This document shows, piece after piece, positions 42,320 to 55,299 of a DNA stretch of 64,000 bases. The stretch lies in NCBI RefSeq assembly GCF_918797505.1, contig NC_092797.1:19357372-19421371 (forward strand), given 5' to 3'. The notes below the pieces were generated by a model, which worked only from the letters and a program-made list of their open reading frames with translations, was not told where the DNA came from and did not search any database. The first letter of the stretch is position 1. Every line of letters starts with the position of its first letter. Origin of the DNA: Bemisia tabaci. Its lineage: Eukaryota > Arthropoda > Insecta > Hemiptera > Aleyrodidae. The position numbers and the translations under genes are program-made.

Positions 42320-44842
42320 ATGGTGAAATCACAACAATTCAGGATTGTGCTCTCTACAGCCTTGATTTTCATTTTATTTAATTTCGTCTCTTGTGTAAGT
42401 ACCTTGTCTGCAATTTATGGCTCTTTAATGTTTTCGGATCTCTCTGCGACTATAGGTCCAATGAAGAGGGAGGATGGTCAAAAGGACAGTCTCAATGCTT
42501 CTATTCATATCTCCGCCAGTTCTTTCTCTTGATAGTGTCAGGATTATGTTGACTCTTTAGAAAAAAAAAAAAAAACAAAAATGCTTGATATGTATGAAGT
42601 TTGAATCAAAGTACCTGACGCTGCTTGAAACAGCTGGCTCCTTGTAACTTTTCCTCCGTCCGTAATGAACTGCATTGGTTCCATCGCAATTTAATAATAC
42701 CCTTTCACCAAGCCTCAAGTCCTATGCTGCCACTTTGGCAATTCACTTATGCACAATAAGACGGTGCAATGGTTTAAAAAATAAATTTAAAGTAAACGTT
42801 GTATTGCGAGTACCAATTTAAACGTCATTTAAAATTCAAAATTCATTGTGTTGCAATGAGATTACCAGGAGTTTGTTCTGTTTTGCTATGCCAGACGGTC
42901 ATTCAAATCGATCACAGACATGTGTATTATTTAAATAGGGACCTCGACCTGAGGTTAAGCAGAAACTTACCCTACATTACAAGATGAGGATACTGCTTTT
43001 ACATTCCTTTTTACTCGGAAAATGTCATTGCACACGTAACATTATTTTTGCTAATGCACGCCCTTTATTTTCATTTACTAACTTTCCCTTAAAACATCAC
43101 TCCTGAAATGCACCATACTGAAGCAAAGCTCAAAATAAATTGTAAAACGTCCATTGCTATAATCGTTGCAGTCTTACAAAATACTTGCGTCCTTTTGTAT
43201 ACTTGGGTGCGAAATGCATGCCTTTTTCTTTTGTTTGAAGATTTCTGCTGCATTGAAAGGAACTCATGCATTGTTTATTTCTAAACGTGTATGTCCAAAA
43301 TTGAGAGGTTACTCTTGGATCCCTTGAAGAGTACATATTATTAAGAATATTTCACAAGTAAGGATATCAAAACTAATGTCTAAAACTTGCCTGATCGTGA
43401 GATTCTTGGTCAAATCTGTTGAAAGCATTCGTCTCTTCGGATCATGCAAAGGTCGAGCATCAAAATTAGATTTTAAATGAAACATTTTGTAAAAACCGAA
43501 AATGGGAAATATTTTGATGGCTATAATTGATCCCACCCGATAGGTCTCGTCTTGATTAGGATAAACAATCTTTCCTTTTTTTTTAATTTTTTAATTTTTA
43601 CTCAGATGTATTTATACAGAAAAATAAAAAAAATGATTAAGTATTATATTCGGTCGGTCTTTAACTTCTGGTAAATACAATTTTTATATTTTTAGGTATA
43701 GCACATACTTCATGCTCACGAGACCTTTTTTTACATATTTAATGTTTAATGCAATAGCTGAGGGTGAGGAAACGAACATCCATTTTCTTATTCTTCCAAG
43801 GACTCAGTACTATGGTCTCAAAAACCATCAGTTTTATAACAGAGGAGATTACTCGCTTTATATTATGTATGTTGCTAATCATTAATGATTCGCTAGTACC
43901 CAAGTTAAACTCTAAAAATGAAGAGGAAGCGGAATAATTTTAGTTTTTTCATTACATTGCTGAGCCAATTTTTAAGCTAGATTCGAAAAAAGTACGTATA
44001 ATTCACTAAAAATGAAAATTCAGCACCTCAAAACAGAATCACGGGAATTAAAAATAAGAAAACTTTTTTTTTTACAACGTGTTTCAAGTGATACAGTTTG
44101 TTCTGTGATTCTTTTGAGTGGAACATTTCTTTTTGATTCTAGTTTTTTTTCTTTCCTCCGAGCTTTTATGAAGTTTCGAAAGACGTTGGAACATGAAAGG
44201 AACTATGTTTAAATTTTAAATAAACTGATAGGTAAGTACACTTATTCTGCATTCCTCTTTGCTTTTAACAGTTTACTACGGGTGTCATTTTTATTACTTT
44301 AAAAGTAGGAGTTAAAATTATCAATACCCACAATTCTAAGACACTTTACAGACGAACTCATCAATAGCATTTATCACCGGTTTTAGAGGAATAATGGGAT
44401 GGTGGCAAATCAATCTCAAAACAAATTTGGGATGAATTGAGTTTAAGCATTTCTTATAGGATCAATTGTATTATTATTACTTTTAATCGGTGTTATATCT
44501 TTCTCTCAATTTTTCCAGGGTACGATACCTCTTGATGCAGTTGATGAGGATGTAATTCCAGCTAATGATCCGCGATTAGAACTGCAAGGAACTATCGACA
44601 CTCCGTTTCAACTGGTGATGAGCAGGGTGCAAACCCTTATGGTCTGCGGAAGATGTTTCCGCGATCTATTTTCAAATCAGTGTAACATAGTTCAAATAGT
44701 TCTGGGGGCACCGGAGAACATTCAACCTCAGAATCCGTCGTCAAATGATTGGCTGGGAAATCCACCACCACCCGCACCTTCAGGCCAAAGTTGTCTCTTA
44801 GGAATTTGGACCTGCTTGCAGAAGCAATGTCTACCATGGTAA
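42320..44842 (+). CDS. Putative small secreted cysteine-containing protein, two exons
   Basis: Exon 1 (42320-42394) encodes a clear signal peptide of 25 residues: MVKSQQFR, then a hydrophobic core IVLSTALIFILFNFV, then SC. It ends at a strong donor TGT|GTAAGT. Exon 2 (44519-44842) follows a pyrimidine-rich acceptor (CTCTCAATTTTTCCAG), is in matching phase 0 and ends at TAA. The joined product would be 132 residues. The mature part has six cysteines in the pattern C-x2-C-x8-C-x36-C-x6-C-x4-C and a proline-rich middle (GNPPPPAPSG). I recognise no family. Likely extracellular, with function unknown; salivary, venom-like or cuticular roles are all possible. The 2124-bp intron could hide another exon. 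Confidence 0.6.
42395..44518 (+). other. Intron of the putative secreted-protein gene
   Basis: GTAAGT...TTTCCAG boundaries. The interior is AT-rich, with short unassigned frames (42799-42987, 44012-44212) and no repeat recognised. Confidence 0.5.
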
Positions 44843-45336
44843 TCATCACCAGTTTCTTAATTTAATTATCAGTATGAAATTAGTAAGAAACTAAACTACT
44901 ACCTATGTAATATAAATCCCATCATTTTGAAAAAAAATAATGAAGACCAAAAAATGCTAGGGGCGAAAGAGGTCTTGATTTAATTCCGATTTGGAACCCT
45001 CCCCGCTAGAAATTTCCAAAGAGTTCTCGATTCTGAAACTTTCCTATTACAGGAGAATTTCTACATCCTTTGTTTTGACTCAAAAATGGGTTTCGTTTAA
45101 AAACGCATACTGTAAAAAAGATGCAAATTAAAAACTTGGATTAAGCGCTTGAGGGTTTGAAAATTAAATGAAATTTTAAAATTAAATGAAAAATTTTTCC
45201 ATTAAAACGACAGAAAGAAACAGCGGACGTCTTTTTCACGTCCAACCCGTATCATATTGGCTTTTACACCAAATTTTTGCATTGTGTTTCATTTACTTGA
45301 ATAACACTTTTCGGTTGTTCTTCTGTTTCTGTACAG

Positions 45337-45415
45337 AGTAATCTGGAGGATTTTCTTTGACTGGCCAACAAAAGAGGATGAACAAAGTTATTATGACGAT
45401 GAAGAAGAAGATTAA
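45337..45415 (+). CDS. Candidate acidic C-terminal exon
   Basis: Follows a good acceptor (TTCTTCTGTTTCTGTACAG) and encodes VIWRIFFDWPTKEDEQSY plus a run of Asp/Glu, then TAA. It is entered in phase 2. A donor in exon 2 (CCATG|GTAATC at 44839) has the matching phase, but the junction would create TGA, so the link is unproven. It may belong to another transcript or be chance. Confidence 0.25.
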
Positions 45416-48242
45416 GATCAAGGTAGACCTGATTATGATCAGATGGAGGAACAAAGAAACACCACAAAAATATAAATAAGAACTCAGTTTTCAAGCTTTA
45501 AAATCGATGAAATGTGCGAGGAATTGTATTGTTAGAAACAAATTGATTTTGGACGATTGGAATCAGGAAAAAAATGTCATTTGCAAATAATTGAATACAT
45601 TTCCGAGAATTTTCTGCAATAATCCAAAACAGCAACACTGATTTTTTATCTTATCTGAAAAGTATACTCCCAGCAAAAACTTTACCTGATCAGGTTCAAC
45701 AATCTATTAAAAAAAATTATTTTAATGATTGATAAAGTCAGGCGTGGTGCAGGTTTTTGTTAAGGCTCATTTGACGAAAGGTTTAATTTGAGCTGAATGT
45801 GAATGGCCTGAAGACAATTCCATCTGTTCTTTAAAGATATATGGTTCAAGAAAACAACTGAGCGTTGTCACTGCTTAACATCTTGTGTAAATCATTTTGG
45901 GAATGTGTTACATGGTTCTCTATTTGACGCTTAAAAAATTGTGTAAAACGTATCCTGTAGAACAGATGTGCATTGCCCTCCTCACTGTCTATTTCCAAAG
46001 ATATAATTTAAAATGAAATCAAGAGTATCAACTATTGCTGAACCTGACAGATTGTTGAGAAAACGTGAAAAAATAAAATAAAACCTGTCTATGTGATACA
46101 TCTCATATTCAAGAGATTTTTTAGGTCGATTAAGTTGTGAATAAAATTGAAAGAAACAATACGTAGACATTAGGTTGCATTTGAAAATCTGGCTACAACT
46201 GCTCTGCTCTGATTACCATTTTAGGGTCTTTTTATTTCAATTTCAATTGTTATCTGTAAGTTCTCTCTGCGAACGGGAATTGAGTGTCACGAGTCGGGGT
46301 TGACCACCGAAACCGCATTTTATTTTATGTTTTATCGATGAGTCCCTGAAGAGTTCCTTATTTGCTTTTGGAAGGATACCACTCGAAAAGTTACATTTGA
46401 TGTAAGATAACGATATGTTTACCGCAATAAAGGGGTGCCCTCCTCACTGTTCGATTTTTGTGTCTCATTTTTCCCTCGTCATTTTCGGTGATCCTCCTAA
46501 ATATATTTTAAAAATAAAAAAGGGGAAAGAAACAGGCGTATTTTAAATTCGATACATCACTGATAGGTATATTGACTTGAAGGCTGTTTGATCCTTCCCG
46601 GCCAAAATCTCTTCCAGTCTCAATAGACTCGACCCTCGAAATTTGAAACTTTCCCCCATCGACCCTACTTCTGGGTGTCTGCACACTCCATTGTAAAACA
46701 TATGGACTTCTCAATACGTTTAAATGCTATCAGCAGGTTCATGGTTTGTAAGCCATGCACCTGTTCTGAATATCCAAATTTTGGCAGTCCTATTTCTGGT
46801 TTTTGTTTATGGTCTACGCAGTAAAATAGTCGCTTGCGAAAGCTATTGTCCAGGCCGAGGAGTGCACGACCATTATTACTTTCACTAATTTCTGTCCGCA
46901 CAGTTCTGTTTTTCTACGAATAATTTTCTTTTGGAAATTGTTTTATACGAACATAGATTCTATTAGAATCACACATCGATAGCCAAAGTGCAAAACCACG
47001 TAACTCCATCGCAGTGTTTAAAATTTTCGCTACTATTTTCTTGCGAAGGGAAACAAGCCAAATCTTTAGCTTGAAATTTATACAGAATATTCTACAATAG
47101 CCCGTTTCAGATTTCTTCTCCACTTTCGTTGTATGCAACTACCTATCTCGCGCATACAGCTGAAGAGAAAAAGTGATCTGAGGCGGGCTCAAACATGCAG
47201 AGAAGAAAGTGTTACCTCACTTACAATCTGAAGGTTTGCACATAAAATATTAAGGCGCCATTGTATGTAACCTGAAAGCTGACATTAGAAAACTGTTTTG
47301 CACATTTATATTTTCCTTCTATCCTCCACAAACCACAGGTCAGTAATATCACGGTTTGAAATTGGATGATATCCTCCGAGTTCATACTAGGGACTCGATA
47401 CGTTTGCGGATAAATCAAAAGCAGGGGAGTAGCGCGATGAAAAATGAAGGGGCTGAGCCAGATCTGAAAAGTGCAACACGCTTAAGTAATTTCGCGCTCA
47501 TAAATACGGCACCGATAACGATATTTGCATACTGATCGAACGAAATGGTTTATGATAGCAATCTATCACGCTGAACTTAAATCCTTTGACGTCACAAAGG
47601 ACCCAATAAACGACGCGCTTTAATCTATTTTAATGACTTTCGAATTAGATTTGTCAAAACCTTTGACAAATAAATTAAAATTATGAATCTATAAAACATG
47701 AGCGCCCGGTGACTCTATCATCAAAGTTATTAGTACGTAATAATGACGGTCAGCCAAGTAATTTATCGTCCCGATTACGAGGGGGGGGGGGGGGGGGTTG
47801 CTCACGGGGGCAGGACACTTGCTCGCCAGAGCAAGTAGCAACCCTCTGATTAGCTTTCGGTCATTTTTATATTCCTACGTGTCCGGCAGCCCCATTTTAT
47901 GATCGGTTAGCCTTATGCACTTGCTGCGAAACAGGTTTGTTAGCCTGACAGCAAACCTCACATTTGTTGCTCATTTACTTAACGTACCTTGCAAGTCTCT
48001 CCTCCTCTTTTTTTTGATAATGTGACATTGCTCCGTCCAATGGCGAGGCGTGAATGATCGATTATCGATATTTCCCCATCTGAGGCTATGGTAAAGAATC
48101 AATTATTATTTGCTGGGTACCTACCCTAAAAATTAATCCTATTGTAGCAAAATACAAAAGCAAGATTTCAAAAGACTCCGATAAGTTTAAACAGGGCTTA
48201 AATTGTAAATGAAATCTATGTTTGAGTTACAGAATTTTGATG

Positions 48243-48279
<37 letters not shown>
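48243..48279 (+). repeat. Poly(A) tract, 37 bp
   Basis: Pure A run with no delimited retrotransposed body. Confidence 0.9.
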
Positions 48280-48280
<1 letters not shown>

Positions 48281-50633
48281 ATGTTTGTCTTTTACACACG
48301 TAACTTCTAACTTAATGCGCAATGCAGAATTAAAATGTCCATTAAGATCTTCACTTTTCTATGGAGATGAAGCAGTTATTTTTGGGTAACCTCCCCCCCC
48401 CCCATCACATCATATCATCACCAACAAAACCAGCCTGATTATTACAGACGACTCACTCTGTGATTGGATGTATTCACGAAAAAAACAGTACGTGTACAGG
48501 AATTCAATGCATATCGATGGCTAAGAAACAACATCGCTTATCTGCAAACAGACGATTTTACAGGACTGAGAAAAAATTTCCCCATTTTTGTAATTTTGCG
48601 AGTTAGGTTTGCAATCTTTTATTCAATACAGTGTTATCATAGCGCTCAAATGATGAATGGAGAAAAGACTAAAAGTATAAGCTTGTTTATTTTATACTGA
48701 ATATTGCGGAGAAGTCACCCGCCCATTTTCGCCAAAAGTATCAGACAGATATCTGTCTATATATCTATGTCTGATGTATGTCCATCAGTCTAATATTGTT
48801 CCGTAGCCCCCAATGTGCATCAGACTTCTCCTGCATGAACTCACCCAATTCAAAGTTGTATTTTTCAGGGAGGATTAAGTAAAACCATAACCAAAACTAA
48901 ATTACCATAGAAATGAATACTGAGCAACAATAAAGCTTGGTCAAGCGAACCTCAAGTTTCCCGGTTTGCGATTTTTTTGCAGCAAGGGGGAAAAACACTT
49001 GCTACAAGAATATCAATTGACTCTTTGTGCCAGCAACGAAGGGCACCGAGCTTTTGACCGGCACCGTCTAGTTCGATACAAAAGGGTTGAACCGGAGCGG
49101 AACAAAAACAAATCATTTCATTTGAATAACGCCGAGGAGACTCAGAACCTGTCGTAAGCTCCGCCGCGTTGTCAAACTTCTTAACAAAATCGTATATTTC
49201 TATGCCAGTTAATACGAAACGGAACGATTTACGATACACATGACAGCTAGATCCGTCTGACAGGGTCCCGGCCCGGGGTTTCGCGTCTACCGAATACATC
49301 TTTATGCCATTCAAAAATTACGTATTCATAGGGGGACAGAAAGCTCCTTAATTTGTATTTAAATGACTTATCAATTGAATAAACAAAGGCGTCTGGACTG
49401 ACGAATGTAAAAATCGGAGAGTGGTCGGAAGAACAGATGACCTAATTGGTCATTTGATGACGTAATTAATTCACCCGGTCCGGCGGCAACAGATTGCGCG
49501 CCCATATATCTTACAACCTGAAAATTCTTTTATTTGCGTGCCCCTCCCCCCCCCCCGTTGACGCCCTTCGCCCTCCGGTCAGCGCGAGGACACGGTGACA
49601 CTTGCCCGGAAGGGCGCGTCGCCTCGCGAGCTTTTACGTTGCGCCCCTGCCGTTTTAAAACCACGTAACTGCATGTCATTTGTAGGGAAGTTACGATTTT
49701 TTAGCTTAGAAGGGTAGGTCTCGTGTTCATGCGACAGGGGTGGGACGAGGGGAGGAAGAGGGTATTTTGCATTGTTCGCCATTGTGCTCGGCTGCGATTT
49801 GTGTAAAAATGCACAGATTGTTTTGAAATAATAACTCGTCGACATGATCTATCGGTGCCACATAAATTTCTCCGCCGTTTTTATTCTTTTTATCCCGCGG
49901 AGCGTTCTACACGTTGTCCGACAACGTTTTAAATCATGCAACCGCATTTTAGCGATAATTTACTCCTCCGGTATTTTTTTCGCCGCCTCCGTAGTTTTTT
50001 ATGGGATTTTGATTTCATTCAAGGGTGAAATACTGACGGTAATTAACGCAGATGTGAGTGTGTTGAGAGGACGGAAAGTTATGCGTTTTTAAGGATTATT
50101 ATTTATGGATTTGGAATGAAATGGGTGGAGTGTTGCGTAAGAAATAGAGGGAGGCAACTCCTGTAGCGAGGAAAAATTGTAACAGTAAAACAATGACTAT
50201 GAGCCACGATAGGGACATTCGGGCACACTTCAGAACTTTTAAAAGCTTAACGTAAACTTAGCCAACTGGATTGCATTTTGCAAAAAGGAACCACGAGCAC
50301 TGCAATGTTGCTAAGATTGTGCGACTTCTTTTGTCTTGGAAAAAAAACCCTGGTCATCCATTGACAGTTTCTATTTTATTCGCTGAAAACTGTGAATCTA
50401 TGACAAAAATCACCGTGTAAATTTCATATTTTGTCATGATTTCAGTTATTTTACTGCAAGGGTGAATTTGCACAATCTTAGCACCATCAATCTTAGCATC
50501 AAGAAGAAAAAAACTTAGCCAACTCAATTTATTCTCACAAACTTATTTCATCGCCACACAGCGGATCGAGTCAATGGGACAGGTTGGACATGAATTTTCT
50601 GACAATTTATATTTTTAGTGCGACTTTTCCTCT

Positions 50634-50755
50634 CACGGAGAAAAAAACTTTGGGTAGGGGACCAAAAGTTCAGGTCATACGGATCCCTGGAGTTTTCGGA
50701 TCACACATCCGACAGTTCGAGGTCCAGCTGCCGAAGTTTGGGTCCGGATGTCACG
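50634..50755 (+). repeat. CACGGAG fold-back family, left half only
   Basis: Starts CACGGAGAAAAAAACTTTGG and continues with AGGTCATACGGATC, GTTTTCGGATCAC and GCTGCCGAAGTTTGGGTC as in 24368-24510. It then stops, so the right arm is missing. Confidence 0.75.
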
Positions 50756-51201
50756 GCAATGATTTGATACGTCAGAGGGAAAGAGCAATCGATTATTAGA
50801 AAATGAATATGACCACGGACGAAAATCGAGGGCTCCTCCGCCTCTTCATTTGGAGGAAGAATTAATGAATAATCATCAAAGAAATTCGTTACGGCCCCGG
50901 GAAGAATGCTCATATTGGAGCTCCGCCGGCGATTGCCCGGCTCGACGACATTTATCAATTCAATCAAGGCAAAGAGCCCCGGTCATCCTCCGACACACAA
51001 AGCGTGGACAAATCAAGTCATTCGACAAATTCCTGGTGATCGTGCTTGGGGATGGATAATACACTTACGCGTCGGGCACAAATCATACGGTTACTGATTC
51101 GTAAACATGCCGACGCCTTGTTGCCAACTTCCGGATGCAACAATTCCCCGGATGAGTTGCAGATCCGAGCCACCATTTGTGGAATACTCAGCTGAAGCAT
51201 A

Positions 51202-51777
51202 TGAATCAGTGAGTTCGAAAACACACCAACTCGGGTTTTTTCGATTTTAACTTTCTTACGGTTTAGTAACACTTATGGATAGAAGCATCTGCACGCAAAA
51301 GGAAATTTCGAAATTGCAATCGGAAGTGCTCGAAACAGCGACGGCAAAAGGGGAAAATCGAAGAATTTCATTGGAAATATCAATTTTCAGCCATTTCAAG
51401 GGAAACGGGTGACCATCCGATTTTGCGGTTTTCTTTTTTCGGTTCAGTAGATATACCTTGCACCAACAAGTTATATAAATATTCAAACGTTATTCGGGTC
51501 GAAAAATATAAATTTTTCAGGGCAGACTATGAAAAATCAGTATTTGAAAGACGGTGAGAAAGAAAACACACCAACTCGGAATTTTTTAAACGCTTAACTC
51601 TTTGTCATCAAACATGGTGTATCGATTTCAACTTGGTGCTTTACAAAGTCTCTAAGCACTTGTCCTTTGGCACCAAAAAGGTTTTTCTTAAACTAACTTC
51701 TTCGCCCGCTGCGCAGTTTTAGGTGTTACCTGAACAATTTTTTTCCGAGTTGGTGTGTTTTCGAACTCACTGATTCA
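51202..51777. mobile_element. GTTGGTGTGTTT fold-back family, copy 2 (composite)
   Basis: Outer ends are a perfect 33-bp inverted repeat (TGAATCAGTGAGTTCG...CAACTCGG and its mirror). A second left-type end (GAAAACACACCAACTCGG, to about 51579) lies inside, so one copy may have inserted into or recombined with another. 51640-51710 matches the interior of 7582-7839. Confidence 0.83.
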
Positions 51778-52334
51778 ATTGATAATATTTGCAACCTTTG
51801 ACAGTATAATATTTAGAACTGGTTCGACACCATAAGAGCCAATTAAAGACAAAAGCCACTTGTCGCTACTGCCTCTCCAAAGAAGCTTCAGGCTCAACTT
51901 GACAGCGAGGCCTCAACGACGCCAACCACCCCGTGGACTCGGTATTGAATGACCGGTCAGTGGTCATGCAATCTTTCAGTCCTCTTACCTTCCACTCGGT
52001 TCCACCCCCAGGCCGACCGAATCGCGGGTCACCAGCGGACAGCGACAGGGATGGCAGGGGGGTGGGGGCGGACGAGGACAGTTTCATTTCCATGACGGGA
52101 CGGGGATGGCATCGTGGCACGCTTCATCTGCTCCGTGATCCGGGGAGATTGCTCTTAACGCGGATAATTGGCGTCTAATCTCTTTCCCTCTTTTTTTGTC
52201 TTTTCGAGCCCACTTGTCCGGCTTGGCTTTGAAGTGCGCTCAGAAACAGTAGCCATTCGATTATTGCTGCGACCCGCGACTTCCCCGCCTCCGCTCAAAT
52301 CATGTTTTCTCGAGCCACGTACCTTCTCCTGAAC
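51778..52334. other. No gene recognised
   Basis: Overlapping frames on both strands (51866-52394) with no domain signal. Confidence 0.35.
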
Positions 52335-52740
52335 TAAAGTACCTATATTGAGAGAGTATGGCCACTGGGCCCCATGGAGAGGCTTAGGACCCAAAAATGG
52401 CGGTGCTTTGTTTTGGTTTTTGTGGATGGGAGGGGGTTCATTGCCAACTTTTGACGGTTATCACCAACCACACTTGCTGCCAACCTTACTACATCTAAGA
52501 TAATTTTTCTCAAAAATTACATACGATTAGCCTTAAAAATATGTAAAGATGTCGCAATAGTGCAATTGAGTAAATTTCTCGTTACGATAAGCAAAAAACT
52601 ACATTTTGAGTCATTTTGCATTGCATTAATTTATGGCGTCCGCCATTTTTGGGTCCTAAGGGCTCCATTCAGCCTAAGATGGCTGAGCCAATAAGAGGTG
52701 GTAACCCCAGTGGCCATTCTCTCTCAATATAGGTACTCTA
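52335..52740. mobile_element. hAT-like MITE, copy 3 (different interior)
   Basis: Ends TAAAGTACCTATATTGAGAG and CTCTCAATATAGGTACTCTA. Flanks TCCTGAAC (52327-52334) and TGCTGAAC (52741-52748) form an 8-bp duplication with one mismatch. Subterminal arms fold back (CCAAAAATGGCG with GCCATTTTTGGG). It shares only the termini with copies 1 and 2. Confidence 0.87.
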
Positions 52741-52777
52741 TGCTGAACCGGAGCCCACAAGAAACTGCACCATCTCA

Positions 52778-52865
52778 CAGGGCCCGATTCACCTACTTGC
52801 CGCCCATGCATGGGCCGCCTGTATTTTTCCGCCCCCTTCTCATTCGGTTTGAAACATCAATACAT
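52778..52865 (+). repeat. Dispersed repeat R1, 5' fragment
   Basis: CAGGGCCCGATTCACCTACT through GGGCCGCCTGTATTTTTCCG to GAAACATCAATA aligns with 1027-1110, then diverges. Confidence 0.75.
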
Positions 52866-52975
52866 GCGTGCTGTCACATACGCAGGTTGTAAAATTATTA
52901 TGTGTGTTATCTGAGTCAGGTTGTATGTGTTCATTTTCTAAATAAAGAGAACATTTATCGGTAGGCATCAAGAAA

Positions 52976-53116
52976 TTGGACTACATTTTTGCAGTTAGGA
53001 ACTACTAATTCTGGCTCACTTTAGAAACAATGATGTACCATTAGTTTCTGTATAGACATTTGTTATTTTACGGGCGATCCAGAAATTTTGGTTCCTAATT
53101 ACGTAATGTTGTCCGA
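52976..53116. mobile_element. TTGGACTACATTTTGC fold-back family, copy 1
   Basis: Left end TTGGACTACATTTTTGCAGT, right end GGTTCCTAATTACGTAATG. Interior AATTCTGGCTCA and TTTCTGTATAG. It resembles 55300-55440, and a fragment occurs near 24165-24215. Confidence 0.6.
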
Positions 53117-54834
53117 TTACCAATGAAACCAGATCTCTATAGAAGTAAATGAGGAACTGCTAGCACTTTTGTATTTATAGATTTTGTTATAATTTCATGA
53201 CACACTCGAATTACCCTCTTAGTGCAACAAGATGCAATTATGTAACATGTTCCGTTTTCCCAAGTGGCAGGAATGGAAGGCGCTGCGGTTCGCTTAATAG
53301 CAATAATCGGATGCAACTATTCGAACTCAAGGGATGCCCGTGTTGCTTGCCTAAGAAATTGAAGGCGTTGCGGTCCTCGCTGCTTGAGCACGTTTCTCCT
53401 TTTGCAATTGCTGCATTTCCAATCGATTTTGGACGAAACACATTGAGATTACAAACACACATTGATTGACACTGTGAACTCACAGCGAGAAAACACATTG
53501 ATTTGAGATACTAATAAATTATACATAGCTGATGCATTTTTCACCTTCTATTTATACCAGAAAAAAAGGTTGCCGATTTCCACGATGCGATAAAATATTT
53601 TCCCCCGCGATTTTTGCTTGATTGATTCATTTTGTTTTCTTCCTCAGTCTAATTCATTGCAAGTCTTTTTCTTCTTATGACGGATTTAAACCCTCAAGAC
53701 TAGGCTATGAAAAATAAGGAAACATTATTCTTAAGGGAGAAGATAAAATTTGGGCCTGTGCAACACCTTGGTGAAAGAAATAATTTAATCAGGATATCAA
53801 GTGAAATTGCTATCATGTTCAGCGTGTTCATTAAATTTGAGAAAAGAAAGGGTTAGAATTCAATGATAATCAGCTACGTGATACTGATGACAACCAACAA
53901 AAACCCGCGAAAGAGAATAATTAAAGTTGAAAACTATAATTTTTCATCGAATCACGCTAATTTGAAAAAGGGTTGCGAGGCGAATTAAAATCAAGTCAGA
54001 AATATGATCGGCAATCAATTGAATGTCATACCCTGAGGAAAATCAGAGTAATTCGTTATGATCTTAGACGTTCGCATCGTGGAAAATCCTCGACGAGGAA
54101 AACGTGACTTTGAGGAGGCGGAAATTTCACATGTTCAAAGTGACACATCCAAATATTTCGTCATATATTTTTAATTAACGTGCACCCGCACACACACACA
54201 CACGCACCCCCTGCCGAAGACAGTGGCATCGGCATAATTAATAGAGTTTAATAAGCGGCGCCTAATTAATTCATTAATATACTAGTCAAGTGAGCTGTCA
54301 ATTACCGCGTCGGCACAAGTGTATAGGTATTGTTGATGCCGTGACAAATTCCCTCCGAGGTTATTAGATTTGGTTCGACGGGAAACTTTGAATCGAAATT
54401 GCGCGGCGAAACTACACCAGGCCTTGTCATTTTGCAGACTTGAATATTTCTCCCCCACCCCTCTCCCCCCCCCCAGTTCGCTTCCTTCAGGAGCCTTACA
54501 TCTTCATGCTCTCCCTTTTCTACGCTGTCTCCTTGTTCCTTGCGAGTGACTCGGAAGGGTTGATTCGTCTGCGGTGATAAAGCGTTTATTGTGTTACGGC
54601 AAAAATTAAATTAACGCTTTCTTATGACTTCGGCAGGAGCTGCTGGGCTCAATAATTCCCACCTCCGAATCCAATCTTGTGTATAAAGTGTCGGCAGTTT
54701 CGGGTGCCTGTGCGGGCTCTTATGCCGATGAAGTACCGCATGATGAATTGAAACTTGACTGAACCACTAACTTGCTTTCCCGGCATCCTTTCTCCCCCGA
54801 TGACAAGTATGGGAGGGATTTCGATATCACTATA
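53117..54834. other. No gene recognised
   Basis: Contains a short CA run near 54189-54204. Frames at 53197-53498 oppose each other and show no domain. Confidence 0.4.
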
Positions 54835-55089
54835 CTGCCATGCTAAGGAAGAACGCCGTATGAGCCTTCGGATGTTGCCAAATTTCCGTTGACAGATCAA
54901 CGGAACAGATAGAAAATTTGTTGATAATAATTCTCTTCCGATTTTTCGGAGAATTTCGTTCGTAATTCGATCTAAAGTGTCTGAAAAATTAAAAGAAACA
55001 TTTTCATAACTTTTCTCGAAAATAAACATTTTTAGATGAAATTTGGCACCATTCGAATGTTCATACGGCGTTTTTTCTTAGTACGACAG
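54835..55089. mobile_element. CTGCC fold-back family, copy 4
   Basis: Ends CTGCCATGCTAAGGAAGAAC and TTTTTCTTAGTACGACAG, with GATGTTGCCAAATTTCC inside. 255 bp, non-coding. Confidence 0.87.
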
Positions 55090-55299
55090 TAAGACTCGTA
55101 TTTGTGGTGGTGTGGACAGGCGAAGAGGGAGGCGGGGGACCAAGACGTCAATCTTGGCCCCACCTTGACCAGAAAAATTGTCGCCAGAAAATGCCATTTT
55201 CCGCGACTATTAGGGGTATTTTTTGGAACTCTCTAATCCTTTCCATATTATAAGATTTTTGGGCACACAACTGTGTTTGTTCGCGACTTTGAAAACGAT

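Larger units (their letters stand above)
45416..51201. other. Long gene-poor stretch
   Basis: No gene recognised. It includes G run 47781-47797, TATCGATA at 48063-48070, poly(A) 48243-48279, a repeat of the 25.38-kb segment near 48535-48570, and a half fold-back at 50634-50755. Open frames are short and mostly paired with antisense frames. Confidence 0.4.
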
